Source: VXMT01 sp965204835
Lineage (GTDB): Bacteria; Chloroflexota; Dehalococcoidia; UBA2979
NCBI GenBank assembly: GCA_965204835.1
Contig: OZ242017.1
Location: forward strand, 2,356,001-2,420,000
Direction of reading: 5' to 3'
DNA length: 64,000 bases
Of the stretch, positions 8,294-16,838 are shown in pieces; position 1 is the first letter of the stretch, and each line of letters opens with the position of its first letter. The notes beneath the pieces are model-generated. The model was not told the DNA's origin, did no database searches, and was given only the letters and a program-made list of their open reading frames with translations. The position numbers were made by a program, and so were the translations under genes.

Positions 8294-8324
8294 TTGCACA
8301 GCCAAGATCGTGTCCCTGTATACT
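8294..8324 (+). promoter_or_regulatory. Candidate promoter for the tyrosine recombinase
   Basis: TTGCAC (8294-8299) and TATACT (8319-8324) are separated by 19 bases. The -10 is strong, the spacing longer than ideal. The predicted transcript starts about 38 bases before the GTG at 8370. Confidence 0.4.
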
Positions 8325-8369
8325 CGCGGCTCGCGGGACAAAACGTGGCGAGCCTGGCGGGGGGCCCCG

Positions 8370-9281
8370 GTGGAGGACCGGATCGACGCGTTCCTGCACT
8401 ACATGTCCGCCGAGCGCGGATCGTCCCGAAATACCATCGACGCCTATCGCAACGACCTCACCCGCTTCGCCTCCTTCGCCGCCGAGCGCGCCGGCAACGG
8501 CGACATCCCCGAGGCCGGCTCCATCGACCGCGACCTGATCACCGGCTACGTCGGCTGGCTCGGCGAGCGGGGCTACGCGCCCGCGACCATTGCCCGGAAG
8601 GTCGCGGCCGTGAAGTCGTTCTGCGGCTACCTCCTCGACCACGGCGACCTGACCGAGAACCCCACCGCCTCGATCGACTCGCCGCGCGCGCCCAAGGCCA
8701 CGCCCAAGCCGCTGTCGACGCAGGAGGTCGACGCGCTGCTCCAGCAGCCGCTCACCTCCGACACGCCCGAGGCGATCCGCGACTCGAGCATGCTCGAGCT
8801 CATGTACGCCACGGGCATGCGCGTCACGGAGCTCGTCTCGCTCAACCTCGAGAGCCTGCACCTGACGCCGCGCCCCGGCTCGGTGCGCTGCATCGGCAAG
8901 GGCGACCGCGAGCGCACCATCCCCGTCTACGACAAGGCGATGGACGCCCTCGAACGCTACCTCGACGAGTCTCGTCCCAGGCTGCTCAAGGGCCGCCCGC
9001 AGGAGGCGCTGTTCGTGAACCGCCGCGGCGAGCGCCTCACACGGCAGGGCTTCTGGATGATCCTCAAGAACTACGCCCGGGCCGCCGAGATCGGCTCGCG
9101 CGTCACACCGCACACCCTGCGCCACTCGTTCGCCACGCACATGCTGCGTGGCGGCGCGTCGGTCCGCGACGTGCAGGAGCTGCTCGGCCACGCCAACGTC
9201 TCGACCACGCAGATCTACACGCGCCTCGCCGACAGCCACCTCCGCGAGGTCTTCGAGCAGGCCCACCCGCGCGCCAACTAA
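8370..9281 (+). CDS. xerD: Site-specific tyrosine recombinase, XerC/XerD family
   Basis: Resolves chromosome dimers at dif with FtsK and a partner Xer protein. The 303-residue product has an N-terminal SAM-like core-binding domain (DAFLHYMSAERGSSRNTIDAYRNDL) and a full catalytic domain: Arg in MYATGMRVTELVSL, Lys in CIGKGDRERTIPV, HxxR in TPHTLRHSFATHML, His in LLGHANVSTTQ and the Tyr nucleophile directly after (IYTRLAD). Start taken at the GTG at 8370, the only start that gives a normal N-terminus; a G-rich stretch precedes it. The symbol is by similarity: XerC and XerD cannot be separated from one sequence. A stand-alone housekeeping recombinase, with no integrated element around it. Confidence 0.9.
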   Translation: MEDRIDAFLHYMSAERGSSRNTIDAYRNDLTRFASFAAERAGNGDIPEAGSIDRDLITGYVGWLGERGYAPATIARKVAAVKSFCGYLLDHGDLTENPTASIDSPRAPKATPKPLSTQEVDALLQQPLTSDTPEAIRDSSMLELMYATGMRVTELVSLNLESLHLTPRPGSVRCIGKGDRERTIPVYDKAMDALERYLDESRPRLLKGRPQEALFVNRRGERLTRQGFWMILKNYARAAEIGSRVTPHTLRHSFATHMLRGGASVRDVQELLGHANVSTTQIYTRLADSHLREVFEQAHPRAN

Positions 9282-9327
9282 CACCGGCATACCGCTCGCC
9301 CCGCCTTGTCCGCGCACGGCCCTCGGC

Positions 9328-9356
9328 CGATGATCGGTGCACGGCATCGATCATCG
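9328..9356. promoter_or_regulatory. 9-bp perfect inverted repeat upstream of eno
   Basis: CGATGATCG (9328-9336) and CGATCATCG (9348-9356) are exact reverse complements around an 11-base spacer that itself contains the palindrome GTGCAC. The repeat ends 12 bases before the enolase GTG, so it could be an operator or a 5'-UTR hairpin reaching the ribosome site. Confidence 0.45.
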
Positions 9357-9368
9357 AAGGGCGGGGCG

Positions 9369-10652
9369 GTGAACACGGCGATCGAGCAGGTGCGGGCGCG
9401 CGAGATACTCGACTCCCGCGGCAATCCCACGGTCGAGGCGGACGTGACGCTCGCCGACGGCTCGCTCGGCCGGGCCGCCGTGCCCTCCGGCGCCAGCACC
9501 GGCGCCCACGAGGCCGTCGAGCTGCGCGACGGCGACCCGGCCCGCTACCGCGGTCGCGGCGTCCTGCGCGCCGTCGGCCACGTCGAGGCGACCCTGCAGG
9601 CCGCCGTGCGCGGCATGGACGCCACCGAGCAGGAAGCGCTCGACCGGGCGCTGATCGAGGCCGACGGCACGCCCAACAAGGCCAACCTCGGCGCGAACGC
9701 CGTCCTCGCCGTCTCGCTCGCCGCAGCGAAGGCCACCGCCGCGTCGGCCGGGCTCCCGCTCTACCGCTACCTCGGCGGCGACGACGCGAACCTGCTGCCC
9801 ACGCCGATGTGCAACGTGCTCAACGGCGGCGCGCACGCCGAGAACTCGACCGACTTCCAGGAGTTCATGATCGTCCCCGTCGGCGCACCCACCTTCCGCG
9901 TGGGCCTACGCTGGTCGTCCGAGGTCTACCACGCCCTCCGCGCCCTGCTCAGCGAGCGCGGCCTCTCGACCAATGTCGGCGACGAGGGCGGCTTCGCCCC
10001 CTCGCTCCCGACCAACGACGCCGCCGTTGAACTGCTCGTCGAGGCGATCGAGGCAGCCGGCCGCCGCCCCGGCGACGAGATCGCGATCGCGCTCGACCCG
10101 GCGACCACCGAGCTCTACGAGGGCGGCCGCTACGAGCTCGCGCGCGAGGGCCGCTCGCTCACCTCGGACGACCTCGCCGGGCTGTGGGCGGGGTGGGCCG
10201 ACCGCTACCCCATCGTCTCGATCGAGGACGGGATGGCCGAGGACGACTGGGCGGGCTGGAGCGGCCTCCAGGCGCGCCTCGGCGACCGCGTGCAACTCGT
10301 CGGCGACGACGTATTCGTGACGAATATCGAGCGCCTCCAGCGCGGCATCGACGAGCGCGCGGCGAACGCGATCCTGATCAAGCTCAACCAGATCGGCACG
10401 CTGACCGAGACCCTCGACGCCATCAACCTCGCGCACTCGGCGGGCTTCGCCACGGTCATCTCGCACCGCTCGGGCGAGACCGAGGACACGACGATCGCCC
10501 ACCTGGTGGTGGCGACGGGATCGGGCCAGATCAAGACGGGCGCCCCGGCGCGCTCGGACCGCACGGCGAAGTACAACGAGCTGCTCCGCATCGAGGAGCA
10601 CCTCGGCCCCTCGGCCCGCTACGCCGGCCGCTCGACCTTCGCGGGCGCCTGA
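9369..10652 (+). CDS. eno: Enolase (phosphopyruvate hydratase)
   Basis: Converts 2-phosphoglycerate to phosphoenolpyruvate in glycolysis; Mg-dependent octamer or dimer in the cytoplasm. The 427-residue length is normal. Signature stretches are AREILDSRGNPTVEADV, PSGASTGAHEAVELRDGD, NVLNGGAHAENSTDFQEFMI, VGDEGGFAPSL, the metal Asp/Glu residues in ALDPATTELY, VSIEDGMAEDDW and GDDVFVTN, and the enolase signature ILIKLNQIGTLTET with SHRSGETEDT. GTG at 9369 is chosen because it gives the canonical N-terminus (NTAIEQVRAREILDS); a longer frame from 9306 adds residues without similarity and runs across the inverted repeat. Confidence 0.97.
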   Translation: MNTAIEQVRAREILDSRGNPTVEADVTLADGSLGRAAVPSGASTGAHEAVELRDGDPARYRGRGVLRAVGHVEATLQAAVRGMDATEQEALDRALIEADGTPNKANLGANAVLAVSLAAAKATAASAGLPLYRYLGGDDANLLPTPMCNVLNGGAHAENSTDFQEFMIVPVGAPTFRVGLRWSSEVYHALRALLSERGLSTNVGDEGGFAPSLPTNDAAVELLVEAIEAAGRRPGDEIAIALDPATTELYEGGRYELAREGRSLTSDDLAGLWAGWADRYPIVSIEDGMAEDDWAGWSGLQARLGDRVQLVGDDVFVTNIERLQRGIDERAANAILIKLNQIGTLTETLDAINLAHSAGFATVISHRSGETEDTTIAHLVVATGSGQIKTGAPARSDRTAKYNELLRIEEHLGPSARYAGRSTFAGA

Positions 10653-10728
10653 CCGCGCGCCCCCGCCAAGCTGGCCGAGCCCCGTCCGGGCTCTATCACA
10701 TGCATGATCTCTGGAATAATCCGGGGCC

Positions 10729-13611
10729 ATGCACGCCGCGCCGACGACCGCACGGAGCGCCTGGCTCTCCCGGCTCTGGGCGCGGGGACCGTCGGGCGTG
10801 TCGGTCGACGGCGCGCTGCTGCGGTTCGACGACGGTACGCGGAGCGGGCCCGCAATCCCCGTTGGCTCCATCGACTCCATCAAGCTGCGCCGCTCCTGGT
10901 TCTGGCGCCGCCTGACGATCCGCACGGCCGACGGGGCCTCGCACTCAGTCGGCGGCCTCGACGCACAGTCGGCCGGCGCGGTCGTCGAGGCAGCCCGCGC
11001 GGCGGCCGCACACCGCGCTTCGACCATCGGCCCCGAGCTGATCCGGGTGGACGAGGAGTGGCAGCGACTCCTCTCGGGCGAACAGTACGCGCGCCAATCC
11101 GCGCTGCGGCCGTTGCACAGGGAACTGTCGTCGGTCGTGCGCGAGTGCCACGGCGCGTTCGCGCGCGCCCACCTGCGACAGGACGCGGCCGAGACGCTGC
11201 GACGGCTCGCGACCCTCGAACCGGCCGAGGCGTTCGAGGCAGCCCGGGAGCGGGCGAACGAGCGCTACGCCGCCGCGCAGGTCCCCACCGTCCAGGCCGC
11301 CGCACGCTCGGCGCTGCGCGTCCCCCTCACCGACGAGCAGGCGCTCGCCATCGCCACGGACGAGGACGCGACGCTCGTCCTCGCCGGCGCGGGCACGGGC
11401 AAGACAGCCGTGATCATCGGCAAGGTCGCCCACCTCGTGCGCAACGAGGGGGTGCCGCCCGAGGAGATCCTCGTGCTGGCGTTCAACGCCGACGCCGCCG
11501 AGGAGGTGCGCCAGCGGCTGCCCGCCGACCTCAAGGCGGCGAACGTGTTCACGTTCCACGCCTTCGGCCGCCGCGTCATTGCTGATACCGGCGTGGCGCC
11601 CACCATCTCGCGCCTCGCGCAGGACGATGCCGCGTTCCAGCGCGCGGTCGACGGCGCGCTGCAGGGCCTGCTCGACGATTCCGGTCAGGCCGGGGTGGTC
11701 ACGGACTTCATCGCGCACCACCGCGCGCCGTACCGGTCGCCGTTCAGGTTCAACAGCGCGGGCGAGTACTACGACTACGTGCGCAGCGCGGAGTTGCGCA
11801 CACTCAGTGGCGACCTCGTGAAGAGCGTCGAGGAGCTGGAGATCGCCAACTTCCTCACCCTGAACGGCATCGAGTTCCGCTACGAGCAGGCCTTCCCCGA
11901 ACCGACCGCCACGCGCGACCACGCGCAGTACCAGCCCGACTTCTACCTCCCCGCCCACGACATCTACATCGAGCACTTCGCGCTCGACGAGAACGGCGAA
12001 CCGCCGCCGGGATGGAACCGGTATGCCGAGGGCGTCGAGTGGAAGCGCGGCATCCACGCCGAGCTCGGCACCACCCTCATCCAGACGTACAGCTGGCAGC
12101 ACCGCAACGGCGTGCTCCGCGACAGGCTGCGCGAGCAACTCGAGGAAGCCGGTGTGGCCTTCGAGCCCATCCCCATCCGGTCGGTCATCGCCCGGCTCGG
12201 CCAGTGGCTGATCTCGTGGCTGGCGCGGCTGCTGACCACGTTCCTCCACCACGTGAAGACCAGCGGCGTGTCGCCCGAGGAGCTGCGCGGGCGTGCCCGC
12301 ACTGCCGAGGACCGCGAGCGGGCTGTCAGCTTCCTCGCCGTGTTCGAGCAGGTCCACGAGCGCTACGAGGCGATGCTCGACGAAGAGGGCGCGCTCGACT
12401 TCCACGACCTCATCAATCGGGCCGCCGAACTCATCCGCGACGGCTCGTGGCGGGCTCCGTACCGACACATCCTCGTCGACGAGCTCCAGGACATCTCCGC
12501 CGGGCGGATGCGGCTCCTGGAGGCACTCAGGCAGGAAGGCCCCGCGGGGTATCCCCGCGATGGAGCGAAGACCGCGTACTTCCTCGTCGGCGACGACTGG
12601 CAGTCGATCTACCGCTTCGCAGGAAGCGACGTCGGGCTCGTGCGCAACTGCGGCGACCACCTCGGCCACGTGCGGCAGCGCGCGCTCAGCCAGACGTTCC
12701 GCTTCGCCGACGGCATCCTGCGGCCCTCGACGGCCTTCGTGCAGCGCAACCCCGAGCAGACGCAGCGCCCGCTGCGCGCTGCGCGTGATGGCGACGACGA
12801 CGGCGTCACCATCGTTGCAGACGGCGACCCTGGTCGGGGCCTCTTCCGCGCCCTGCAGGACATCCGCGAGCGAGCGGCCGCCGCGGGCCTCGACGCGCCA
12901 TCGGTGCTCGTCCTCGGCCGCTACCGGAACAGCGCGCGACCGCCGGCGAGGGTCGCGCCGCTGCGTGTCGAGTTCAGCACGGTGCATCGCGCCAAGGGCC
13001 GCGAGGCCGACTACGCCGTGGTCCTCGACCTCAAGAACGAGCGGCGTGGCTTCCCCTCGCAGGTCGACGACGACCCGCTGCTCGACCTCGTGCTCCCGTC
13101 GAGCCCGGCGACCGGCTACCCGCACGCCGAGGAGCGGCGGCTGTTCTACGTCGCGATGACGCGCGCTCGCCGCGGCGCGTACCTCGTCACCGACCCGCAG
13201 CAACCCTCGCCGTTCGTGACCGAGCTGCGGCACGGCGGTGACAGGCTCCGCCAGCTCGGCGAGATTCCCGGCGACCACGCGCCGGAGTGCCCTCGCTGTC
13301 TCAAGGGCAAGCTCGTGCGGTCGCAAAGCGGCGAGACCCTGCGCTGCTCAAACCACCCGATGTGCCGCCACCTCGCGCCCCGCTGCGGGAGCTGCAACGC
13401 GGGCTACGCCGTCCCGAAAGACGGGCGGGCACGTTGCTCGAACGCCTCGTGCGCCCGCCCGCCGACGGTCTGCCCCACGTGCGGCATCGGCGTGCTCGTC
13501 ACGCGCTACGGTCGATACGGGCAGTTCCTCGGGTGCAGCGAGTACGGCTCGGCGCCGCCATGCACGTACACCGAGAACCTGCCGCGCCGATCGGACAGAA
13601 TGAGGGCATGA
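10729..13611 (+). CDS. Superfamily I helicase, helicase IV (HelD) type with nuclease-like insert and zinc ribbons
   Basis: A 960-residue UvrD/Rep-type 3'-5' DNA helicase. The N-terminal PH-like region (SGVSVDGALLRF...IPVGSIDSIKLRRSWFWRRL) resembles E. coli helicase IV. Walker A LAGAGTGKT lies near residue 222, HAFGRRVI follows, Walker B ILVDELQDIS near 580, GDDWQSIYRFAGS near 622, STVHRAKGREADYAVVLDL and RRLFYVAMTRARR complete the motor. Residues about 365-465, between motor motifs, hold a PD-(D/E)xK-like module (ELEIANFLTLNGIEFRYEQ, YQPDFYLP, IYIEH). The last about 100 residues contain topoisomerase-type zinc ribbons (CPRCLKGKL, CGSCNAGY, CPTCGIGVL, FLGCSEY). Likely role is DNA repair or replication-fork processing. 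It overlaps the next gene by ATGA. Confidence 0.92.
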   Translation: MHAAPTTARSAWLSRLWARGPSGVSVDGALLRFDDGTRSGPAIPVGSIDSIKLRRSWFWRRLTIRTADGASHSVGGLDAQSAGAVVEAARAAAAHRASTIGPELIRVDEEWQRLLSGEQYARQSALRPLHRELSSVVRECHGAFARAHLRQDAAETLRRLATLEPAEAFEAARERANERYAAAQVPTVQAAARSALRVPLTDEQALAIATDEDATLVLAGAGTGKTAVIIGKVAHLVRNEGVPPEEILVLAFNADAAEEVRQRLPADLKAANVFTFHAFGRRVIADTGVAPTISRLAQDDAAFQRAVDGALQGLLDDSGQAGVVTDFIAHHRAPYRSPFRFNSAGEYYDYVRSAELRTLSGDLVKSVEELEIANFLTLNGIEFRYEQAFPEPTATRDHAQYQPDFYLPAHDIYIEHFALDENGEPPPGWNRYAEGVEWKRGIHAELGTTLIQTYSWQHRNGVLRDRLREQLEEAGVAFEPIPIRSVIARLGQWLISWLARLLTTFLHHVKTSGVSPEELRGRARTAEDRERAVSFLAVFEQVHERYEAMLDEEGALDFHDLINRAAELIRDGSWRAPYRHILVDELQDISAGRMRLLEALRQEGPAGYPRDGAKTAYFLVGDDWQSIYRFAGSDVGLVRNCGDHLGHVRQRALSQTFRFADGILRPSTAFVQRNPEQTQRPLRAARDGDDDGVTIVADGDPGRGLFRALQDIRERAAAAGLDAPSVLVLGRYRNSARPPARVAPLRVEFSTVHRAKGREADYAVVLDLKNERRGFPSQVDDDPLLDLVLPSSPATGYPHAEERRLFYVAMTRARRGAYLVTDPQQPSPFVTELRHGGDRLRQLGEIPGDHAPECPRCLKGKLVRSQSGETLRCSNHPMCRHLAPRCGSCNAGYAVPKDGRARCSNASCARPPTVCPTCGIGVLVTRYGRYGQFLGCSEYGSAPPCTYTENLPRRSDRMRA

Positions 13612-14504
13612 CCTTCGAAGGTGACCTCTCGCCACTCGACGCCCCGCAGCGCGTCTCCGGCATGCGCGTCCCCGACTCCTGGGCGCTGCCCGGCAAGCCC
13701 GAGGGCCTCACGCCGGCCGCCGACGACGCGTGGCGGCAGACCGGCTTCCTGCTCGGCGACGACCTGCGACTGCTCGAGGCCGGCCTCGACGTGCAGGCGC
13801 GCTTCGTCGCCTCCGGCTACACGCCCGCCGCGCGCACCATGACCATGGCCGCGCTCGCCTCGCTGTGGAGCCGGGCGTTCCTGTGTACCTCGGACGCCGC
13901 GTCGCTGGTCCGGCGCGGCGCCTACCAGAGCGCCGTCCCGCTCATCCGCCAGGCCATCGAGCACGTCGCCGCGCAGTCCGCGCTGCCCGGGGAGCTCGAG
14001 CTGTTCCTGGACTGGGCGCACCACGCCTACGGCCGCCACGAGCAGGCGCGCGCCGAGGACGTGGGGCTGGGGCACTACTTCGGCGGCGAGGCCATCGCCG
14101 ACGACGAGCACCTGCGCGCCATCTACCGCGCCGCGAGCGACCTCGGGCGACCCAACTTCGGCCCGACCGCGCTCTTCACCGCCAACGAGGCGTCCGGGCA
14201 GCGCTACCCGCTGATCTTCGCCGACGAGGCGTTCCACCTCGGCTGGGCAGAGCTGCTGCTGGGCTGGCTGCTGCGCATCGGCACGCGCCAGCTCCACATC
14301 GCGATGCACGCCCCGGGCCACTTCCCCGCCTCCCGCGAGGTGCGCGACGAGGTGGTCGAGCACGTCGGCGAGGTCGACCGCCACCTGCTGGAGGGCGCGC
14401 GCTGCCGCCTCGAGGAGCACATCGACGAGTCGGGGCGTCGCCGGCACCTGCTGACGGACTTCCGGCGGCGACCCGGTGACGCGTCGAAACGCGTGCTTCT
14501 CTAG
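13608..14504 (+). CDS. Conserved hypothetical helical protein coupled to the HelD-type helicase
   Basis: A 298-residue, largely helical protein that starts with the ATGA overlapping the helicase stop, so it is translationally coupled and probably works in the same process. Segments such as AARTMTMAALASLWSRAFLCTSDAAS, GAYQSAVPLIRQAIEHVAAQ and IFADEAFHLGWAELLLGWLLRIG suggest a helical bundle or repeat fold; PLIRQAIEHVAAQ resembles the core helix of HEPN or DUF5677-like proteins, which is only a weak hint. No catalytic motif, signal peptide or metal site is apparent. The earlier in-frame start at 13287 lies inside the helicase and is rejected. Confidence 0.7.
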   Translation: MTFEGDLSPLDAPQRVSGMRVPDSWALPGKPEGLTPAADDAWRQTGFLLGDDLRLLEAGLDVQARFVASGYTPAARTMTMAALASLWSRAFLCTSDAASLVRRGAYQSAVPLIRQAIEHVAAQSALPGELELFLDWAHHAYGRHEQARAEDVGLGHYFGGEAIADDEHLRAIYRAASDLGRPNFGPTALFTANEASGQRYPLIFADEAFHLGWAELLLGWLLRIGTRQLHIAMHAPGHFPASREVRDEVVEHVGEVDRHLLEGARCRLEEHIDESGRRRHLLTDFRRRPGDASKRVLL

Positions 14505-14549
14505 GTGATGCTGGTGTGGATACCGCATCGCCGGGACGCCTCGGCGCGG

Positions 14550-14584
14550 TAGAATCGAGACCCAGCGCGGCAGCGCGGTAAGAT
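14550..14584 (+). promoter_or_regulatory. Tandem -10-like elements upstream of gap
   Basis: TAGAAT (14550-14555) and TAAGAT (14579-14584) occur 29 bases apart, each preceded by GCGCGG, i.e. an imperfect tandem repeat of the promoter core. A GAGAGGAC ribosome site follows at about 14606. Confidence 0.4.
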
Positions 14585-14623
14585 CAGATCGAGCCTCCCC
14601 GGACCGAGAGGACAGTCGACGCC

Positions 14624-15643
14624 ATGACCATGCGGGTGGGGATCAACGGCTTCGGCCGCACCGGGCGCCAGTTCCTGCGCGCCTGGTGGGAGCGCAACCG
14701 CGAGGACTTCGAGATCGTCGCCATCAACGGCCGCTCACCCGTCGACGTCCATACCCACCTGCTGCGCTACGACTCCGACTACGGCCGCTTCCCCGCCGAG
14801 GTGACCGACGGCGACGGCCGCTTCTCCATCGACGGCCACGAGGTGCGCGTCTTCGAGGGCTCCGACCCCGCCGCCATCGACTGGGCGTCCGCCGCCGTCG
14901 ACGTCGTCGTGGAGTCGAGCGGTGCGTTCCGCGACCGCGAGGGCGCGGCGCTGCACCTGCGCGACGGCGTGAAGAAGGTGCTCATCTCCGCCCCCGGCAA
15001 GGGCGAGGACTGGATGGTCATCTACGGCGTCAACCACGACGAGTACGACCCCGCCAGCCACCACGTCATCAGCGCCGGCTCCTGCACCACGAACTGCGTC
15101 GTGCCCGTCGTGAAGGTGCTGCACGACGCCTTCGGCGTGGAGCGCGGGCTGATGACGACCATCCACGCCTACACGCGCGACCAGAACCTCGTCGACTCGA
15201 AGCACAAGGACCTCAGGCGCGCTCGCGCAGCCGCGCTGAACATCGTGCCGACCTCGACGGGCGCGGCGAGCGCGGTGTCGAAGATCATGCCGGACCTCGA
15301 CGGCAAGCTGACGGGCCTCGCCTACCGCGTGCCGACGCCGACCGTCTCGGTCGTCGACCTCGCGACTGACCTGGCGCAGAGCGCCTCGGTGGGCGAGATC
15401 AACGAGGCGTTCCAGTCGGCGGCGTCAGGGCCCCTCGAAGGCGTGCTCTACGTCGAACGCGACGAGCTGGTGTCGACGGACTTCAAAAGCCACCCCGGCT
15501 CGTCGATCTTCGACCTGCCGGCGACGATGGTGGTCGACGGCGGCCGGATGGTGAAGACGATGGCGTGGTACGACAACGAGTACGGCTACGCGTGTCGGCT
15601 GGCGGACGTGTGCGCGCTGATGGCGGAGCGAGGCCTGGAGTAG
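14624..15643 (+). CDS. gap: Type I glyceraldehyde-3-phosphate dehydrogenase, predicted to accept NADP
   Basis: Tetrameric phosphorylating GAPDH (339 residues) interconverting glyceraldehyde-3-phosphate and 1,3-bisphosphoglycerate. The Rossmann start VGINGFGRTGRQ and the active Cys154 in AGSCTTNCV are present. Two coenzyme-specificity positions are unusual: the Asp after VAIN, which binds the NAD ribose, is Gly36 (VAINGRSP), and the Leu-Pro before HKDLRRARAAA is Ser192-Lys193. In the well-studied Bacillus enzyme, replacing these residues (D32, L187, P188) relaxes specificity toward NADP, and chloroplast GAPDH differs there too. NADP use is therefore inferred. Start ATG 14624; the ATG at 14630 is an alternative. 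Confidence 0.95.
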   Translation: MTMRVGINGFGRTGRQFLRAWWERNREDFEIVAINGRSPVDVHTHLLRYDSDYGRFPAEVTDGDGRFSIDGHEVRVFEGSDPAAIDWASAAVDVVVESSGAFRDREGAALHLRDGVKKVLISAPGKGEDWMVIYGVNHDEYDPASHHVISAGSCTTNCVVPVVKVLHDAFGVERGLMTTIHAYTRDQNLVDSKHKDLRRARAAALNIVPTSTGAASAVSKIMPDLDGKLTGLAYRVPTPTVSVVDLATDLAQSASVGEINEAFQSAASGPLEGVLYVERDELVSTDFKSHPGSSIFDLPATMVVDGGRMVKTMAWYDNEYGYACRLADVCALMAERGLE

Positions 15644-15693
15644 CCCGCCCGGCCCTGACAGCCCTCGGGCGCCGCGAGTCGGCGTCGAGGGTG

Positions 15694-15966
15694 CTACGCG
15701 ACGTCCTGGCGAGCGAGCGCGAGCCGGTACTGCGCCTCGAGGCGCAGCCAGAAGCTGGCGGCGATTCCAAGCGCGTCCTCAAGCTCGATGGCGGTCTTCG
15801 CGTCGATGGCCTTGGCACCCCGCACGATGGCGCTCACGGCCTGCGAAGAGCGGCCCATGGCCTCGGCGAGGTCGCGCTGCGTCATGCCGCGCACCTCGAG
15901 CTCCTCGGCGAGCAGCTCGCCGGGGGGAATGGCGAGGTCGGACTCAGGCTCGCGGTAGTCAGCCAT
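15694..15966 (-). CDS. HigA-family Xre-type antitoxin, no toxin gene visible
   Basis: A 90-residue helix-turn-helix protein of the HigA/VapI group: IPPGELLAEELEVRGMTQRDLAEAMGRSSQAVSAIVRGAKAIDAKTAIELEDALG covers a complete Xre domain (cited by span, residues 13-67), followed by the family tail FWLRLEAQYRLALAR. Such antitoxins repress their own operon and neutralise a HigB RNase normally encoded just upstream. Upstream, 4 bases away, is instead a 201-residue unknown protein, and no HigB sequence was found in the neighbourhood. It may be a solitary regulator or the antitoxin of an atypical pair. Confidence 0.82.
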   Translation of the reverse strand: MADYREPESDLAIPPGELLAEELEVRGMTQRDLAEAMGRSSQAVSAIVRGAKAIDAKTAIELEDALGIAASFWLRLEAQYRLALARQDVA

Positions 15967-15970
15967 CGCC

Positions 15971-16576
15971 TCACGCTTCCTCGGTCACGCGCGCGAGCAT
16001 CTCTCGGAGCCGACTCTTCCCCGCTTGGGTGAGGCGATAGTCTTTTCGACTCTGGCGCGCCGCACCGCTCTTTCTTGTCTGCATAACCTCATTGGGCTTT
16101 CGGGTCATGAGTGAGTTGAGCGCGTCGGTAACGTTGCTGAGGCCGAAGCCCAGATCCTTCAACAACCCGTTTATTTCCTGTGCGCGGAAGTCACGCTTGT
16201 CGCGGGACGCCCAGTACGCAGCGACTAAGGCGCGCTCCGGGTCGGTTCGAGGCGCCGCCACGTCATATAAGTCGGCAAAGTCGTCATAGAGGTCTGGATC
16301 GGGCTCCGTAGTGGGAGGCGGCTCGCCGGATGGGCTATCGCTAAACGTTGGTGACGCAACAACGCCTAATGTCGGATCGCCGTTCGTTGGCGCGAATCGC
16401 GCGGTTACCCAATGCAGAACCCGGCGTCGGACTTCGGGCTGGAGAGGCGCAAGGACATTAGCCATTTCGGACATAGCCTGGATTTCTTGCGCGACATCGA
16501 CTTCCGAGGATTCCACCGCGGATTCGCGATCAGAGACGCCTCCCGGGGATTCACTAGTGATCTCGGACATGATCAC
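15971..16576 (-). CDS. Unknown protein with probable C-terminal winged helix
   Basis: About 200 residues. After an acidic N-terminus comes MANVLAPLQPEVRRRVLHWVTARF, a helix pair seen at the start of several accessory-genome proteins, then a Pro/Ser-rich linker and a C-terminal region (VAAYWASRDKRDFRAQEINGLLKDLG...SNVTDALNSLM...KDYRLTQAGKSRLREML) that looks like a winged helix. GC is clearly below that of neighbouring genes, indicating acquisition. It precedes the HigA-like gene by 4 bases and shares the promoter at 16603-16631. A GTG start at 16576 sits 5 bases after GGAG; an ATG at 16570 is also possible. The function is unknown; a toxin or regulator role is speculation from the context. Confidence 0.65.
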   Translation of the reverse strand: MIMSEITSESPGGVSDRESAVESSEVDVAQEIQAMSEMANVLAPLQPEVRRRVLHWVTARFAPTNGDPTLGVVASPTFSDSPSGEPPPTTEPDPDLYDDFADLYDVAAPRTDPERALVAAYWASRDKRDFRAQEINGLLKDLGFGLSNVTDALNSLMTRKPNEVMQTRKSGAARQSRKDYRLTQAGKSRLREMLARVTEEA

Positions 16577-16602
16577 AGTCTCTCCTTCTCTGCCCGATAG
16601 GA

Positions 16603-16631
16603 ATTCTAGCAGCCTCTCATCAAGTTATCAA
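16603..16631 (-). promoter_or_regulatory. Sigma70-type promoter of the unknown/HigA operon
   Basis: On the minus strand TTGATA (16631-16626) and TAGAAT (16608-16603) are separated by exactly 17 bases, followed by an AAGGAGAG ribosome site before the GTG at 16576. One of the best promoter matches in the window. Confidence 0.6.
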
Positions 16632-16838
16632 TGCTTTCTCTCGGATCTTCGCCACATATTCACTAAAGAAGTGCACGGAGACTAGAGACGGAGGGCGATA
16701 TACAGCCGCAGAAACACTCGAACAGCTGATACGCGTATACACATAACCGCTGAATCCGCCCGGTCGCAGCCCGCTGCGCGGTAAACCACTAGGGCAGCAT
16801 CATACTGAATCGTGGTTCATTAGGGTATTGACGGTGCA

